A stretch of DNA of 46,360 bases from a virus: positions 1-46,360 of the IMG/VR virus record IMGVR_UViG_3300037245_003600; one strand, given 5' to 3'. Of the stretch, positions 1-8,153 are shown piece by piece; position 1 is the stretch's first letter, and every line of letters begins with the position of its first letter. Under the pieces are notes generated by a model. The model worked only from the letters and a program-made list of their open reading frames with translations. It did not search any database and had not been told where the DNA came from. A program made the position numbers and the translations under genes.

Positions 1-1235
1 GTCTCACTTTCGAGAATGGTTCTTCTATCCGCGTTACTACTTCAGGCCGGTCAGGAACATATCAGTTAGTCCACATATCTGAGTTCGGTAAGATGTGTGC
101 CAAGTTCCCTATGAAGGCCGAAGAGGTTATCACAGGGACGTTGAATGCAATCCACCCTGGTATGTTGGTTACTATCGAATCGACCGCTGAGGGACGCGAG
201 GGGCGCTTCTATGAGATGTCTAAGCAGTCTCGTGCCCTGCAGGATCTAATAGCAGGCCTGAAGACTAAGCGGGAACTGGGCGAGGGTGACCCTGAGCTCC
301 GGAAGTATCTTGAGTCAGTCGATGGTGTTAAGCTGGCCAAGACACAGTATAAGTTCTTTTTCTTTGGCTGGTATGACAACATGCTCAATGTCATTGACCC
401 TAATGGTGTCCCTGTACCTAAGAGGCTCGGTGACTATTTTGACAAGATCGAGGTTGATCTAAATATCCGGATAGGTCCAGATCAAAGGGCCTGGTACGTC
501 ACTAAGGAAATTGTACAGGGCGACTTCATGTTCCGGGAGCATCCATCAGACCCGGATGAAGCCTTCTTTGCATCCTTATTGGGGACATACTATGCTATCC
601 AGATGACCAATCTCAGGAAACAAGGTCATATTTGCAAGGTGCCATACCAGGAAGGGATCCTTGTCGACACCTGGTGGGATCTTGGCTATAATGATTTAAA
701 CTCTATTTGGTTTAGCCAGGACATCGGCCGGGAGATACATCTCATCCATTATTATCAGAATAGTGGTGAGGGTATGATGCATTATGCTGATTATTGCAGG
801 GATAACACGCCTTACAGGTTCGGCCGGTGGGTAGCGCCTTTCGATATAGATGTCCACGAGTATACAGCTGGCAAGACCAGGCGCAAGATAGCCTTCGAGG
901 CCGGTATTAACTTTGAAGCTGCTCCTAAGCTCGAGAAGCCGGATCAGATAGCCAACGTTCGACGCATCCTGCCTGTCTGTTACTTTGATATGGAAGGTTG
1001 CGATAAGGGGCTTGTGGGCCTTGATGCTTATCGTAAAGAATGGAATGAAAAACTCGCAGTGTACAGGGATAAACCCTTACATGATGCAGCAAGTAACCCG
1101 GCGGATGCCTTCGCTGTATTCGCCACAGCACACGCCTTTATGTTTGAAGGGGCTCAAAACGCAGCAATGACACTCAACATAGAAACAGTTGAGCGTGAGC
1201 GAGCCTTGACAAACACTTCCAAAGGATGGACCTGA
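1..1235 (+). CDS. terL: Terminase large subunit, 5' truncated
   Basis: Packaging motor ATPase and nuclease that threads DNA through the portal and cuts it. The gene runs in from outside the window; the first complete codon is at position 3, and the reading frame is open upstream of the first ATG (93), so 93 is not the start. Visible in order: a GSSIRVTTSGRSGTYQ segment near nt 18-65, a Walker-B-downstream coupling stretch VTIESTAEG near nt 168-195, the RNase H-type nuclease region with DTWWDLGYND near nt 664, WVAPFDID near nt 829, and the terminal motif LHDAASNPADAFAVFA near nt 1078, which matches the C-terminal nuclease signature of large terminases. It heads the late head-assembly module and is followed by a 144-nt gap and small genes. 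The N-terminal Walker A region lies outside the window. Confidence 0.95.
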   Translation, partial: LTFENGSSIRVTTSGRSGTYQLVHISEFGKMCAKFPMKAEEVITGTLNAIHPGMLVTIESTAEGREGRFYEMSKQSRALQDLIAGLKTKRELGEGDPELRKYLESVDGVKLAKTQYKFFFFGWYDNMLNVIDPNGVPVPKRLGDYFDKIEVDLNIRIGPDQRAWYVTKEIVQGDFMFREHPSDPDEAFFASLLGTYYAIQMTNLRKQGHICKVPYQEGILVDTWWDLGYNDLNSIWFSQDIGREIHLIHYYQNSGEGMMHYADYCRDNTPYRFGRWVAPFDIDVHEYTAGKTRRKIAFEAGINFEAAPKLEKPDQIANVRRILPVCYFDMEGCDKGLVGLDAYRKEWNEKLAVYRDKPLHDAASNPADAFAVFATAHAFMFEGAQNAAMTLNIETVERERALTNTSKGWT

Positions 1236-1284
1236 TACCTACCATAACATCTTAGACCAAAACATTGACTTTCACATACGTCAA

Positions 1285-1362
1285 ATGGACACAGGTGAAC
1301 TCATACCGGGTATCATTACGACTGCCCTGTTTATATTTTGGGCAGTGTGGTTATGCCTATAA
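1285..1362 (+). CDS. Possible 25-residue hydrophobic peptide
   Basis: A short ORF in the gap behind terminase encodes MDTGELIPGIITTALF followed by a hydrophobic stretch rich in F, W, V and L, so it would form one membrane segment. No convincing Shine-Dalgarno site precedes its ATG, and chance ORFs of this length are common. I list it because the gap is otherwise empty and the composition is membrane-like; it may well be spurious. Confidence 0.2.
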   Translation: MDTGELIPGIITTALFIFWAVWLCL

Positions 1363-1379
1363 ATCCGGGGTATTGCATC

Positions 1380-1853
1380 ATGCCTAAAGAAGGTTGGATC
1401 GAGGTTAAGCAGGATATGTGCCCTATGTGTGGCCAAGAGCTTCGAGTGCCGGCATGGGAATCTATCAAATGGACTGTCGAAGAGCCCTATTCCTTGTTTA
1501 CAGGCGCAGGTAATCTGTCTGATAATACAGGGGCTATGGCTATCCCGGTATGTTGTAAGGTATGGGCAACCTGGAGAAACACTGACAAAGTATGGAGATA
1601 CGAGATTAGAGACCACTATCACTGGAAATTCAAAGGGGGTATCGATGGAAAACAACTTAATGAGCGAATCAAGGAAGTGTCCAGGGAATCTGGCACCGGA
1701 GATCTGCTTCCGGTCGGATGGCGAGGACCAGATCTTTTGCCAACATCAGTCGGGTTGGAAGTGCATGAGGTGGGGAACGGAAAAGATAAAATTTTGGGCA
1801 CGAGTGGGAAAGTGTCCCAACAGCACGCTCCCGGTAGAAGCTACGACTTCTAA
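1380..1853 (+). CDS. Small Cys-containing protein, unknown function
   Basis: About 157 residues starting MPKEGWIEV. I prefer the ATG at 1380 because CCGGGG lies about nine bases upstream; an in-frame ATG at 1353 is the alternative. The N-terminal half contains CPMCG near residue 14 and a CC pair near residue 59, suggesting a zinc-binding knuckle, with several tryptophans around the second pair. The last 69 codons overlap the next gene in a different frame, and both frames look codon-like there. Either the overlap is real or the true end is affected by a frame change. I do not recognise the family; similar small proteins often sit between terminase and portal in short-tailed phages. Confidence 0.55.
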   Translation: MPKEGWIEVKQDMCPMCGQELRVPAWESIKWTVEEPYSLFTGAGNLSDNTGAMAIPVCCKVWATWRNTDKVWRYEIRDHYHWKFKGGIDGKQLNERIKEVSRESGTGDLLPVGWRGPDLLPTSVGLEVHEVGNGKDKILGTSGKVSQQHAPGRSYDF

Positions 1854-1908
1854 GCCTGAGAAGATTCTCAATCCAATCAAGAAAGCCAAGCGAGCAATGG
1901 GGAAATAA
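1645..1908 (+). CDS. Small Cys-rich protein, unknown function
   Basis: 87 residues beginning MENNLMSESRKCPGN. The ATG at 1645 has a good ribosome site (AAAGGGGG, five bases away). Five cysteines in the first 60 residues (KCPGN, EICF, IFCQ, WKCM, GKCP) could bind a metal; the C-terminus is basic (IKKAKRAMGK). Its start lies inside the upstream gene in another frame, giving 209 nt of overlap, and its stop is one base from the ATG of the next gene, which suggests translational coupling. Function unknown. Confidence 0.55.
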   Translation: MENNLMSESRKCPGNLAPEICFRSDGEDQIFCQHQSGWKCMRWGTEKIKFWARVGKCPNSTLPVEATTSKPEKILNPIKKAKRAMGK

Positions 1909-1909
1909 C

Positions 1910-2296
1910 ATGGCGGTAAGAACAAGCAAGACAAGGACCCGAGGCGTAATTAAGGGTATCGGCGTAGAATTCGGTCGAGAGTGGACCGATGATCGAGAGT
2001 GGGCCGAGGACCGTGCCGAGAAGGCCCTGAGAGGCGGATGCAATGGCTACGGTCCTTCGTGGCCCGATCCTAATAGCCGCGGACCGAGGAACGGTAGAGG
2101 CATAGGACTTGGCCTGGAGAAGACCGGCCGCAAATATAAGCCCACGTCTAACCCGGACCTGTTCGGACCCGGTGGTGGTGAAATACGCTTCGATCCCCAC
2201 GGTGGTGTCTCTGGCGGTATCATAACAATAAGGCCCTATCCCGAAAGCATGAAGCCCTTACCTCACAACATGAAGCCAAGACCGATTGATGTATAA
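1910..2296 (+). CDS. Gly/Arg-rich small protein, unknown function
   Basis: 128 residues starting one base after the preceding stop, with an ATGGGG-type ribosome site in the end of that gene. The protein is very rich in Gly, Arg and Pro and has little hydrophobic core, with stretches such as GLGLEKTGRKY and FGPGGGEIRFDPHGG. It sits directly upstream of the portal gene. The composition suggests a flexible or nucleic-acid-binding virion or packaging accessory protein, but no family is recognised. Confidence 0.6.
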   Translation: MAVRTSKTRTRGVIKGIGVEFGREWTDDREWAEDRAEKALRGGCNGYGPSWPDPNSRGPRNGRGIGLGLEKTGRKYKPTSNPDLFGPGGGEIRFDPHGGVSGGIITIRPYPESMKPLPHNMKPRPIDV

Positions 2297-2380
2297 CAAA
2301 ACACATGGCGGATCCAAAGGCGGCACATGGCCGACTCCGCCCCACAAAGCGCGCATTGATAAAAGAGGATATAGCGACTG

Positions 2381-4540
2381 ATGGCAATACTCGGACCAGT
2401 AGCCAGCGTAACAGCCGGCGCAATACCAGAGCAGCATGGACTGTTAAATGTACAGTCAAACGCTGCTATAGATGCACGCAAGGGAAAGAACCTTGCCGAG
2501 GTCGGTGTCAATGATCCTTTCATGAGTGAGTTGGTTAGACACGTCCGTAATCATTGGGAGTCTGCCAAGACCAATAAGTGGCAGATCGAAGCACGCCTGC
2601 TTGAGTGTCAGCGTAATCGTAAGGGTGAGTATAGTGCTAATGATATGAAGCACATACGTCAGTTCGGTGGCTCTCAGATTTACATGATGATAACCAACGT
2701 TAAGTGCAGGGCAATAGAAAGTTGGATTAAAGACGTCCTGCTTCCGCCCGGTGAGAATCCCTGGAAAGTAACGCCCACTCCCATGGTCGACCTGCCTCAA
2801 TCGATTGAGGAAGCCATTAAAGGACAGGTCTCCAAAGAGATTCAAGAGATAGCAGATTCAATGGGCGGTGATCTTGGTTTTGTCACTCCGGATATTGTTT
2901 CTGAAAGACTTGACGAGATCCGTCGAGAGGTTAAGACCGGCCAGCGCAAGGAAGCTATCAGAGAGGCCGAGGGTCTTGAATCCGAGATAGACGATGTCCT
3001 GACAGAGGGCAGCTTCTATAGAGAAGTCGAAGCCTTTATCAAAGATTTTTCCACTTTCCCGACAGCCTTTCTAAAGGGCCCGGTAGTCCAAAATAAGAAG
3101 GTCCTTAGGTGGGTTGAGAACGAAGAGGGCAAGAAACGGCCCGAGGTTGTCCGAGAGCCCAAACGCTATTGGAAGCGCGTAAGTCCGTTCGATATGTACT
3201 TTGCACCTGGAGCCAGATACATTGGTGACGGGTTTCTGTTTGAAAGAATGCGACTTCGCCGGAACCAGCTTGTACACATGAAGGGTGTTCCGGGATTTAA
3301 TGATGCGGCTATCGATGCTGTTTTACTCGAGGATGTTGCCGGCACATTGGATGACTGGCTATGGACAGATCAGGAACGAGCTAACCTTGAAAACCGTCCT
3401 AATGAACTCATGGACCCCGAGGGAATTATCCAGGTGCTCGAGTATCATGGATGGGCCTCTGGCAAACAGCTTAAAGACTGGGGTATGAAGGACAGTGAGA
3501 TCAAGAACGGTGCCACCATGTATCCGGTTACCCTGCAATTAGTTGATCGATGGGTGATCATGGCACGTCTTAATCCGGATCCAATGGAAGGTGTCCCTTA
3601 TTATGGGGCCTCATTCGATTCAAGTAATGATTCTATTTGGGGCAATGCACCGCCCGAGTTGATGGAAGATTGTCAAAGGGTATGCAATGCCGCGGCCAGA
3701 GCGGTTGTGAATAACATCGCAATATCATCCGGTCCCCAGGTAGAGGTCAATTATGATCGTATGAAGGCAACCGAGGATACGGAGTCTCTATATCCCTGGA
3801 AGATCTGGAGGACCAAATCAGATCCTATGGGTAAGAATAGGGAAGCCGTTAGGTTCTATCAACCAGATCCAATGGTCGATGCCTTGCTTGGCATCTATCA
3901 ACATTTCTTTACACAAGCCGGCGAGCAACTCGGTGTACCTGCATATGAGCATGGTGGACCTGGTGTTGGTGGTGCCGGCAAGACAGCACATGGACTATCC
4001 ATGCTGATGTCCGCATCCTCCAAGATCATTAAGGATGCTATCGTCAATATCGATACCAATATCATTAAGCCTGTAATCAATGATTGCTTTATTAACATGA
4101 TGCTTTTTGACGAGCTCGACTATGATGGTGATATCAACATCGTTGCTCGTGCCTCAGAGTATCTTGTGGTCCAGGAACAGCTCCAGGTCCGTAGAATGGA
4201 GTTCTTAGACAGGACAGCTAATCCGATTGACATGCAAATAGTGGGCATGCCTGGCAGAGCAGAGATCCTCAGAGAGACCGTCAAAAGTCTCAAGTTACCA
4301 TCAGAGGACATCATACCTGACAGAGAGGAAATGCAGGAGCGTCAAGCGCTCATGGCCGCCGCCGAGGAACAGGCTGCCGCGATGGGTCAGATCGGGCCGG
4401 ATGGTATGCCGATAGATACCGGCGCAGGTGGTGGTGGAGCTATACCAGATATGGCCGCCTCCGGACCTACGTCACCAGGAATTGATCCATCAGTCGAGGG
4501 CTCAGGCCTACCGACTATAGCACCGGGGCCAAGAGGATAA
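2381..4540 (+). CDS. Portal protein
   Basis: 719 residues; forms the dodecameric ring at one capsid vertex through which DNA enters and leaves and to which the tail attaches. The assignment rests on length, position between terminase and scaffold, and sequence character: a large alpha/beta N-terminal half with PFDMYFAPGARYIGDG (about residues 268-283), a central helical region with PPELMEDCQRVCNAAARAVV, and HGLSMLMSASSKIIKD, typical of the helical stem and crown of podovirus portals. The C-terminus is low-complexity (GAGGGGAIPDM and onward). The ATG at 2381 is the first start after an in-frame stop at 2372; its Shine-Dalgarno (AGAGG) is rather distant. It resembles the long portals of short-tailed phages rather than HK97-type portals. 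Confidence 0.88.
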   Translation: MAILGPVASVTAGAIPEQHGLLNVQSNAAIDARKGKNLAEVGVNDPFMSELVRHVRNHWESAKTNKWQIEARLLECQRNRKGEYSANDMKHIRQFGGSQIYMMITNVKCRAIESWIKDVLLPPGENPWKVTPTPMVDLPQSIEEAIKGQVSKEIQEIADSMGGDLGFVTPDIVSERLDEIRREVKTGQRKEAIREAEGLESEIDDVLTEGSFYREVEAFIKDFSTFPTAFLKGPVVQNKKVLRWVENEEGKKRPEVVREPKRYWKRVSPFDMYFAPGARYIGDGFLFERMRLRRNQLVHMKGVPGFNDAAIDAVLLEDVAGTLDDWLWTDQERANLENRPNELMDPEGIIQVLEYHGWASGKQLKDWGMKDSEIKNGATMYPVTLQLVDRWVIMARLNPDPMEGVPYYGASFDSSNDSIWGNAPPELMEDCQRVCNAAARAVVNNIAISSGPQVEVNYDRMKATEDTESLYPWKIWRTKSDPMGKNREAVRFYQPDPMVDALLGIYQHFFTQAGEQLGVPAYEHGGPGVGGAGKTAHGLSMLMSASSKIIKDAIVNIDTNIIKPVINDCFINMMLFDELDYDGDINIVARASEYLVVQEQLQVRRMEFLDRTANPIDMQIVGMPGRAEILRETVKSLKLPSEDIIPDREEMQERQALMAAAEEQAAAMGQIGPDGMPIDTGAGGGGAIPDMAASGPTSPGIDPSVEGSGLPTIAPGPRG

Positions 4541-4544
4541 AATC

Positions 4545-4733
4545 ATGGCAGATAATTCAACTCAAGTCGACAAGTATTTGGTAAAGAAAACAACGTCTTA
4601 TGATCCCGACGAGGGCACGAGTAAGACGTTGAAGAAGAGCAGAAACAAACTACGATCCGCGGCATACGCTCCGCGTAGCTCAAAGACAGCCAAGGCCTAT
4701 AAGAAGTCTTTAGACGAGGCGACGGGCTGGTAA
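4545..4733 (+). CDS. Small basic protein, unknown function
   Basis: 62 residues (MADNSTQVDKYLVKK) starting four bases after the portal stop, with a GAGGAT ribosome site in the portal gene end. It is rich in Lys, Ser and Thr (KTLKKSRNKLRSAAYAPRS), likely unstructured or DNA-binding. Close coupling to the portal suggests a head-assembly role. No family recognised. Confidence 0.65.
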   Translation: MADNSTQVDKYLVKKTTSYDPDEGTSKTLKKSRNKLRSAAYAPRSSKTAKAYKKSLDEATGW

Positions 4734-4795
4734 GAAGGATGCGACGGGCCGGGATGGTACAGGTCCTTAATTCAAGATAGCTATCGGACTAAAAT

Positions 4796-4817
4796 GGTGG
4801 GCTTGAGATAGCCCACC
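4796..4817 (+). other. Intergenic stem-loop without U-tract
   Basis: Perfect 8-bp stem GGTGGGCT / AGCCCACC with a six-base loop (4804-4809), in the 108-nt gap before the next gene. No run of T follows, so it is not a typical intrinsic terminator; an mRNA stabiliser or processing site is possible. Confidence 0.6.
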
Positions 4818-4841
4818 GAAACAAACTACAAGGGGGCAATT

Positions 4842-5096
4842 ATGAATGTAGAACTAACAACCGAAGGAATGAAGGAAGCTTTGAGAGATCGTTTTCGTGT
4901 TATCTTACTCAAACACTCTCCCGGAGAGATAGAGAGACAGCTCAATGATAATGGTGATAAAGGGTATGGCATCCTTTATTTAACCAAACATTTCATCATC
5001 ATGACCAGGGTAGTCAATCTCGATATGCCCAATCCATTAGCTGTTCCGGAGGGATGGACAGTGCCTGGAGCAGCGGGGACAGACGGTAATGCTTAA
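4842..5096 (+). CDS. Hypothetical phage protein
   Basis: 84 residues, MNVELTTEGMKEALRDRF, preceded by AAGGGGG seven bases from the ATG. Mixed alpha/beta character with ILYLTKHFIIMTRVVNL in the middle and a Gly/Pro-rich tail. It overlaps the next gene by eight bases, so the two are probably translationally coupled. No family recognised; it lies in the head module. Confidence 0.72.
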   Translation: MNVELTTEGMKEALRDRFRVILLKHSPGEIERQLNDNGDKGYGILYLTKHFIIMTRVVNLDMPNPLAVPEGWTVPGAAGTDGNA

Positions 5097-5334
5097 GAAT
5101 GTACCGGAACATTTAGTACCTGCTATCCATAGACTTAAGAATACAGATGATTTTCTCAAGCTGGTGGATTACCTTCGTGACAACCAGTGGTACATGGCTG
5201 ATATGGCCTGTAATTCACAGGGTGCCACATCGGATGAATTTTCGGGGGCTTATAGGATTCTTAAAAGCTTCATGGCGCAGATGTCTCTTAAGGAACACAA
5301 TGCTCCAGGGGTAAAGGGGAGGCACTTCGAATAG
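5089..5334 (+). CDS. Hypothetical phage protein
   Basis: 81 residues, MLKNVPEHLVPAIHRLKN. The start overlaps the stop of the preceding gene by eight bases. Mostly helical in appearance (DDFLKLVDYLRDNQWYMADMA, then an amphipathic second half). Function unknown; its position between portal and structural genes suggests a head-maturation or accessory role. Confidence 0.7.
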   Translation: MLKNVPEHLVPAIHRLKNTDDFLKLVDYLRDNQWYMADMACNSQGATSDEFSGAYRILKSFMAQMSLKEHNAPGVKGRHFE

Positions 5335-5343
5335 ACCACGAGC

Positions 5344-5358
5344 TCGGCTTGTAGCCGA
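5344..5358 (+). other. Short intergenic hairpin
   Basis: TCGGCT / AGCCGA stem with a three-base loop just after the 81-residue gene and about 50 bases before a strong ribosome site. There is no T-run after it. It is like the other hairpins between late genes and may mark an mRNA end or processing site. Confidence 0.45.
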
Positions 5359-5409
5359 CTAAAACAATTCGCCATTATAGGCTAACTAACTAACAAGGAG
5401 AAAATTATC

Positions 5410-6504
5410 ATGGCATGGAGAGCAGAATTAATGATCGGGATTGCCTACATAGACTCGCTCTATTTAGGAACGTATCCCGGCACTCTAATGAACACAACCA
5501 ATTTGTACGTTACCGCCCTTGGCGCGACGACCATTAACGCTGGCGTGGACTCAGGTGGAGTCCTCGGAACCATCGTTTTATGGCCGGACACAGAGAATAA
5601 GGGTAGCCTGAAACTTCAGGCCGGCGACAATACCGGTGACGATGTTATCACGCTTACGACTGGCAATACCGGTGGAAACATTACCGTTGTCTTGCCGATC
5701 ATTTCCGGAAATCTTATGGTCGACGGTGCTGCAGCCCTGAGTGTTGGAGCCGACGATGGAACACTGGGTACCCTAACCCTGTGGCCGAATACGGTCAATT
5801 TAGGATCCTTTGTCATCACGCCTGCCGACAATGCCAGTGATTATGTAATCACGCTGACCACGCCGGCCGATTCGGCAGCCGCTTGTACCTTCGTATTACC
5901 GAATGTCTCCGGTTACCTGGTAGCCGGTACCGCTCAGCTTACCCTGGCCGAGGTTGATGTCTTAGACGGTGTCACTCTTGGAACTGGTCAAGCGAGCAAG
6001 GTTGTCACGCTGGATGCTTCTGGTCACATGACCGGTATCGCTGGAGACTGGGGCTTGACCTCAGTTACATCTATCGACATCGCAGCCGGCGCGCTCGAGA
6101 TTGCCGGTGTGTCCGTAACGCCGATCGCAGCCGAGCTTAATCGCCTGACCGGTGGATGGGCCTCAATCACCACGGTCTCCGAGACCGGTGCTGGTGGTTC
6201 GGTCGGAGTACAGCTGCAGTTCAAGGATGCTGCCGGTGCCAATATGACAGTGCCTGTATGCGGTATCTTCTACCTGGCCGATGACAGTGCTGGACTGGCT
6301 CACGGTGACGTGGATACCAGTGTTGCTACCCTGACCAATGGTTCGGTTGGTGAAACCGGTGGGACTCATAATGTCGTCAGCTTTGTGACCGCCGCTGATG
6401 GTACGTTAGGATTCACCATCACGATGGCCGCCGATTCAATTTGGGCTGTATTTCCTGGCCCGGGCGGACTCCTGCACATTACCGATGAGTTGATCGCAGA
6501 CTAA
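5410..6504 (+). CDS. Virion structural protein with internal repeat (decoration or fibre-like)
   Basis: 364 residues rich in Gly, Thr, Val and Ala, with an excellent AAGGAG ribosome site. Two tandem copies of a unit of about 67 residues are visible: GTIVLWPDTENKGSLKLQ...DVITLTT (about residues 55-90) and GTLTLWPNTVNLGSFVIT...YVITLTT (about 120-158), each followed by a VLP..SG(N/Y)L element. Then comes LDGVTLGTGQASKVVTLDAS, a pattern common in phage head-decoration and fibre proteins, and TPIAAELNRLTGG. The C-terminal 130 residues look like a beta-rich domain. This points to an exposed beta-structured virion protein, such as head fibre or decoration, rather than an enzyme; the exact location is unproven. 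Confidence 0.7.
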   Translation: MAWRAELMIGIAYIDSLYLGTYPGTLMNTTNLYVTALGATTINAGVDSGGVLGTIVLWPDTENKGSLKLQAGDNTGDDVITLTTGNTGGNITVVLPIISGNLMVDGAAALSVGADDGTLGTLTLWPNTVNLGSFVITPADNASDYVITLTTPADSAAACTFVLPNVSGYLVAGTAQLTLAEVDVLDGVTLGTGQASKVVTLDASGHMTGIAGDWGLTSVTSIDIAAGALEIAGVSVTPIAAELNRLTGGWASITTVSETGAGGSVGVQLQFKDAAGANMTVPVCGIFYLADDSAGLAHGDVDTSVATLTNGSVGETGGTHNVVSFVTAADGTLGFTITMAADSIWAVFPGPGGLLHITDELIAD

Positions 6505-6517
6505 TCTTAAACCCCCA

Positions 6518-6547
6518 GTGGCTCATATCTTAGCGGATATGAGCCAC
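6518..6547 (+). other. Strong stem-loop after structural gene
   Basis: Perfect 12-bp stem GTGGCTCATATC / GATATGAGCCAC with a six-base loop, 13 bases after the stop at 6504. It is followed by AAACTAAC rather than T residues. The stability suggests a 3' end protector or partial terminator between two structural genes. Confidence 0.7.
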
Positions 6548-6590
6548 AAACTAACTTGTATCTAATACGTGAGCCACAAGGGAGAAAATT

Positions 6591-6974
6591 ATGGCTGGAA
6601 CAGGCGGATGGGCTAAAATTACACAGAGGGATATCAGCGATCTGGTAGAGACCCTGCAGTGTAGGATCGACGACATATCAGGGGCTAATGCAGCTTACAT
6701 AGCCTGCCCTGTGGCCGGGGTGATATCAAGGATAGACACCGTTGTGACCGGTGATACCGGTGGTGCGACTGTCCTGACAGCTAATATTAATGGTGGAACT
6801 AACATTACTCAAACCGTGACCATTAGAAATGGCTCGGGTGCCGGAGAGAGAGACTCTGCTTTGCCGGCGGATAATCGGACAGTAGCAGTAGGTGATGCCA
6901 TTAAGATTTTATCCAATGGTGGCGCCGGCAATGCTGTCAGTGCTTTTGTTACAGTGACAATTACCGTAGGGTAG
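6591..6974 (+). CDS. Small beta-rich virion protein (decoration-like)
   Basis: 127 residues with an AGGGAGAAAATT ribosome site. The sequence is Gly/Thr/Val-rich and repetitive in character (VVTGDTGGATVLTANINGG, TVTIRNGSGAGERD, FVTVTITVG), predicting a beta-sandwich of the kind seen in small capsid decoration proteins. It lies between the decoration-like protein and the scaffold gene. No motif gives a firm family. Confidence 0.65.
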   Translation: MAGTGGWAKITQRDISDLVETLQCRIDDISGANAAYIACPVAGVISRIDTVVTGDTGGATVLTANINGGTNITQTVTIRNGSGAGERDSALPADNRTVAVGDAIKILSNGGAGNAVSAFVTVTITVG

Positions 6975-7027
6975 TATCGCGCAATAATGCGCCACATTTT
7001 ACCAATTAAATACCGAGGGGGATCATT

Positions 7028-7405
7028 ATGAAATTTACAGTCAGAGACAGAATTTTGCTTATTGGCATGTTGCCGCCGCAGGGCGATTTCCGGACCATTA
7101 AACTCTTACGCAAGCTCAGGGAAGCCCTGGCCTTCACCGAGATCGAGAACAAAGATTTCAAGATCGTATCAAGTCCCAATGGTCAAGTTACCTGGGACGG
7201 TGAGAAGGGCAGTGCCGGAAAGGAAGTCCTGGTCGGTGATGTCATGTTCGAGGTTATTGTGGGCTTACTCAAAGACATGGATGAAAAGAAAGCCCTGACC
7301 GAGAACCACGTCGACCTGTATGAGATGTTTATCATGGCAGGCCAGCCGGCAGATGAACACGGTCCTTCAATACCGGGTGAGGCGCGGCCGGACGAGAAGA
7401 GCTAA
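7028..7405 (+). CDS. Hypothetical phage protein
   Basis: 125 residues starting MKFTVRDRILLIGMLPPQGD with a GAGGGGGATC ribosome site. The N-terminal 100 residues look alpha/beta (RTIKLLRKLREALAFTEIE, then FKIVSSPNGQVTWDG), and a conserved-looking ALTENHVDLYEMFI helix follows. The tail is charged and Pro-rich. Proteins of this style occur in many phages but I cannot name a function. Confidence 0.7.
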   Translation: MKFTVRDRILLIGMLPPQGDFRTIKLLRKLREALAFTEIENKDFKIVSSPNGQVTWDGEKGSAGKEVLVGDVMFEVIVGLLKDMDEKKALTENHVDLYEMFIMAGQPADEHGPSIPGEARPDEKS

Positions 7406-7443
7406 AAACCATACAACCGAATAAGCTAATGAAGGGGGCAATT

Positions 7444-7641
7444 ATGGGGAAGATACTTACACCAGATCAGATGAAGATGGAAGCATGTCAGGCTGCTATC
7501 AGTAAGATTCTAAAGCAACATGGCATGACGTTCCAGCCTTATTTTACATGCATCGGCGGCCAGGTAGCACAAGGCATTAACCTTATACCAAATGATCAGA
7601 TTATGACACCTGATCTAAAGGCGGCCATGGATGGGGGATAA
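7444..7641 (+). CDS. Hypothetical small protein
   Basis: 65 residues, MGKILTPDQMKMEACQA. The start at 7444 is chosen because AAGGGGG lies seven bases upstream; an in-frame ATG at 7429 overlaps that ribosome site and is unlikely. The protein is helical with two Cys and ends MDGG, overlapping the next gene by 11 bases. Function unknown. Confidence 0.65.
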   Translation: MGKILTPDQMKMEACQAAISKILKQHGMTFQPYFTCIGGQVAQGINLIPNDQIMTPDLKAAMDGG

Positions 7642-8059
7642 AGACAACTGGACCTTAGAGGATATCGCCGGCCATGACATCGATAACCTTAAGACCTTAT
7701 TGAAGAAGGATACTAAGAGCTATTCTTTCACACAGGTTCATAAGGTCGTGGCCTTCGCCGGACAGGCATTGAACAAAGCGTTGATGAAACATGGAATCAA
7801 CCTTGAAGTTGCGATGCAGATGTCAAAGGATCCGGAAGAGTACGAGGACATTGGAAGTCCTCTTGAACAGCTAATGAATGAAAAACACGTTCGAGTTGAA
7901 GAGCGTATGACTTATAAAGGCTTAGACCGTTGGCGATGTGGGTTTTATGTGTACAAAGACAACGAGATAGCCGACTTTATAGGTGCCCCGGATAGGAAGG
8001 ATAACACTTTTTCTCCAACGGGCATCATGTTCGTACTCACTACAACTGTAGATATGTAG
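7631..8059 (+). CDS. Hypothetical phage protein
   Basis: 142 residues, MGDKDNWTLEDIAGHDIDNL, with its start inside the end of the preceding gene (translational coupling). Helical N-terminal half (SFTQVHKVVAFAGQALNKALMKHGI), then a charged segment and a beta-like C-terminus (YKGLDRWRCGFYVYKDNEIADFIG). Located just before the scaffold gene. Function not recognised. Confidence 0.68.
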   Translation: MGDKDNWTLEDIAGHDIDNLKTLLKKDTKSYSFTQVHKVVAFAGQALNKALMKHGINLEVAMQMSKDPEEYEDIGSPLEQLMNEKHVRVEERMTYKGLDRWRCGFYVYKDNEIADFIGAPDRKDNTFSPTGIMFVLTTTVDM

Positions 8060-8153
8060 CGAGTTAACCTCCCGGTAACCTGGGAATACCGGCCATTGGC
8101 AGGATCTCAGGCACCAGAATAGGCAATATGCCATCTTAAAAAGGAGAAATATC

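Noticed and set aside
1200-1235. TTGACAAACACTT near the terminase stop
   Set aside because: It resembles the early -35 core but has no -10 box at 17 bases; it lies within the coding sequence and is probably chance.
2305-2514. 69-residue ORF starting before and overlapping the portal gene
   Set aside because: No ribosome site, 134 bases of overlap with the portal in another frame, and a Cys/Arg-rich composition typical of a shadow frame.
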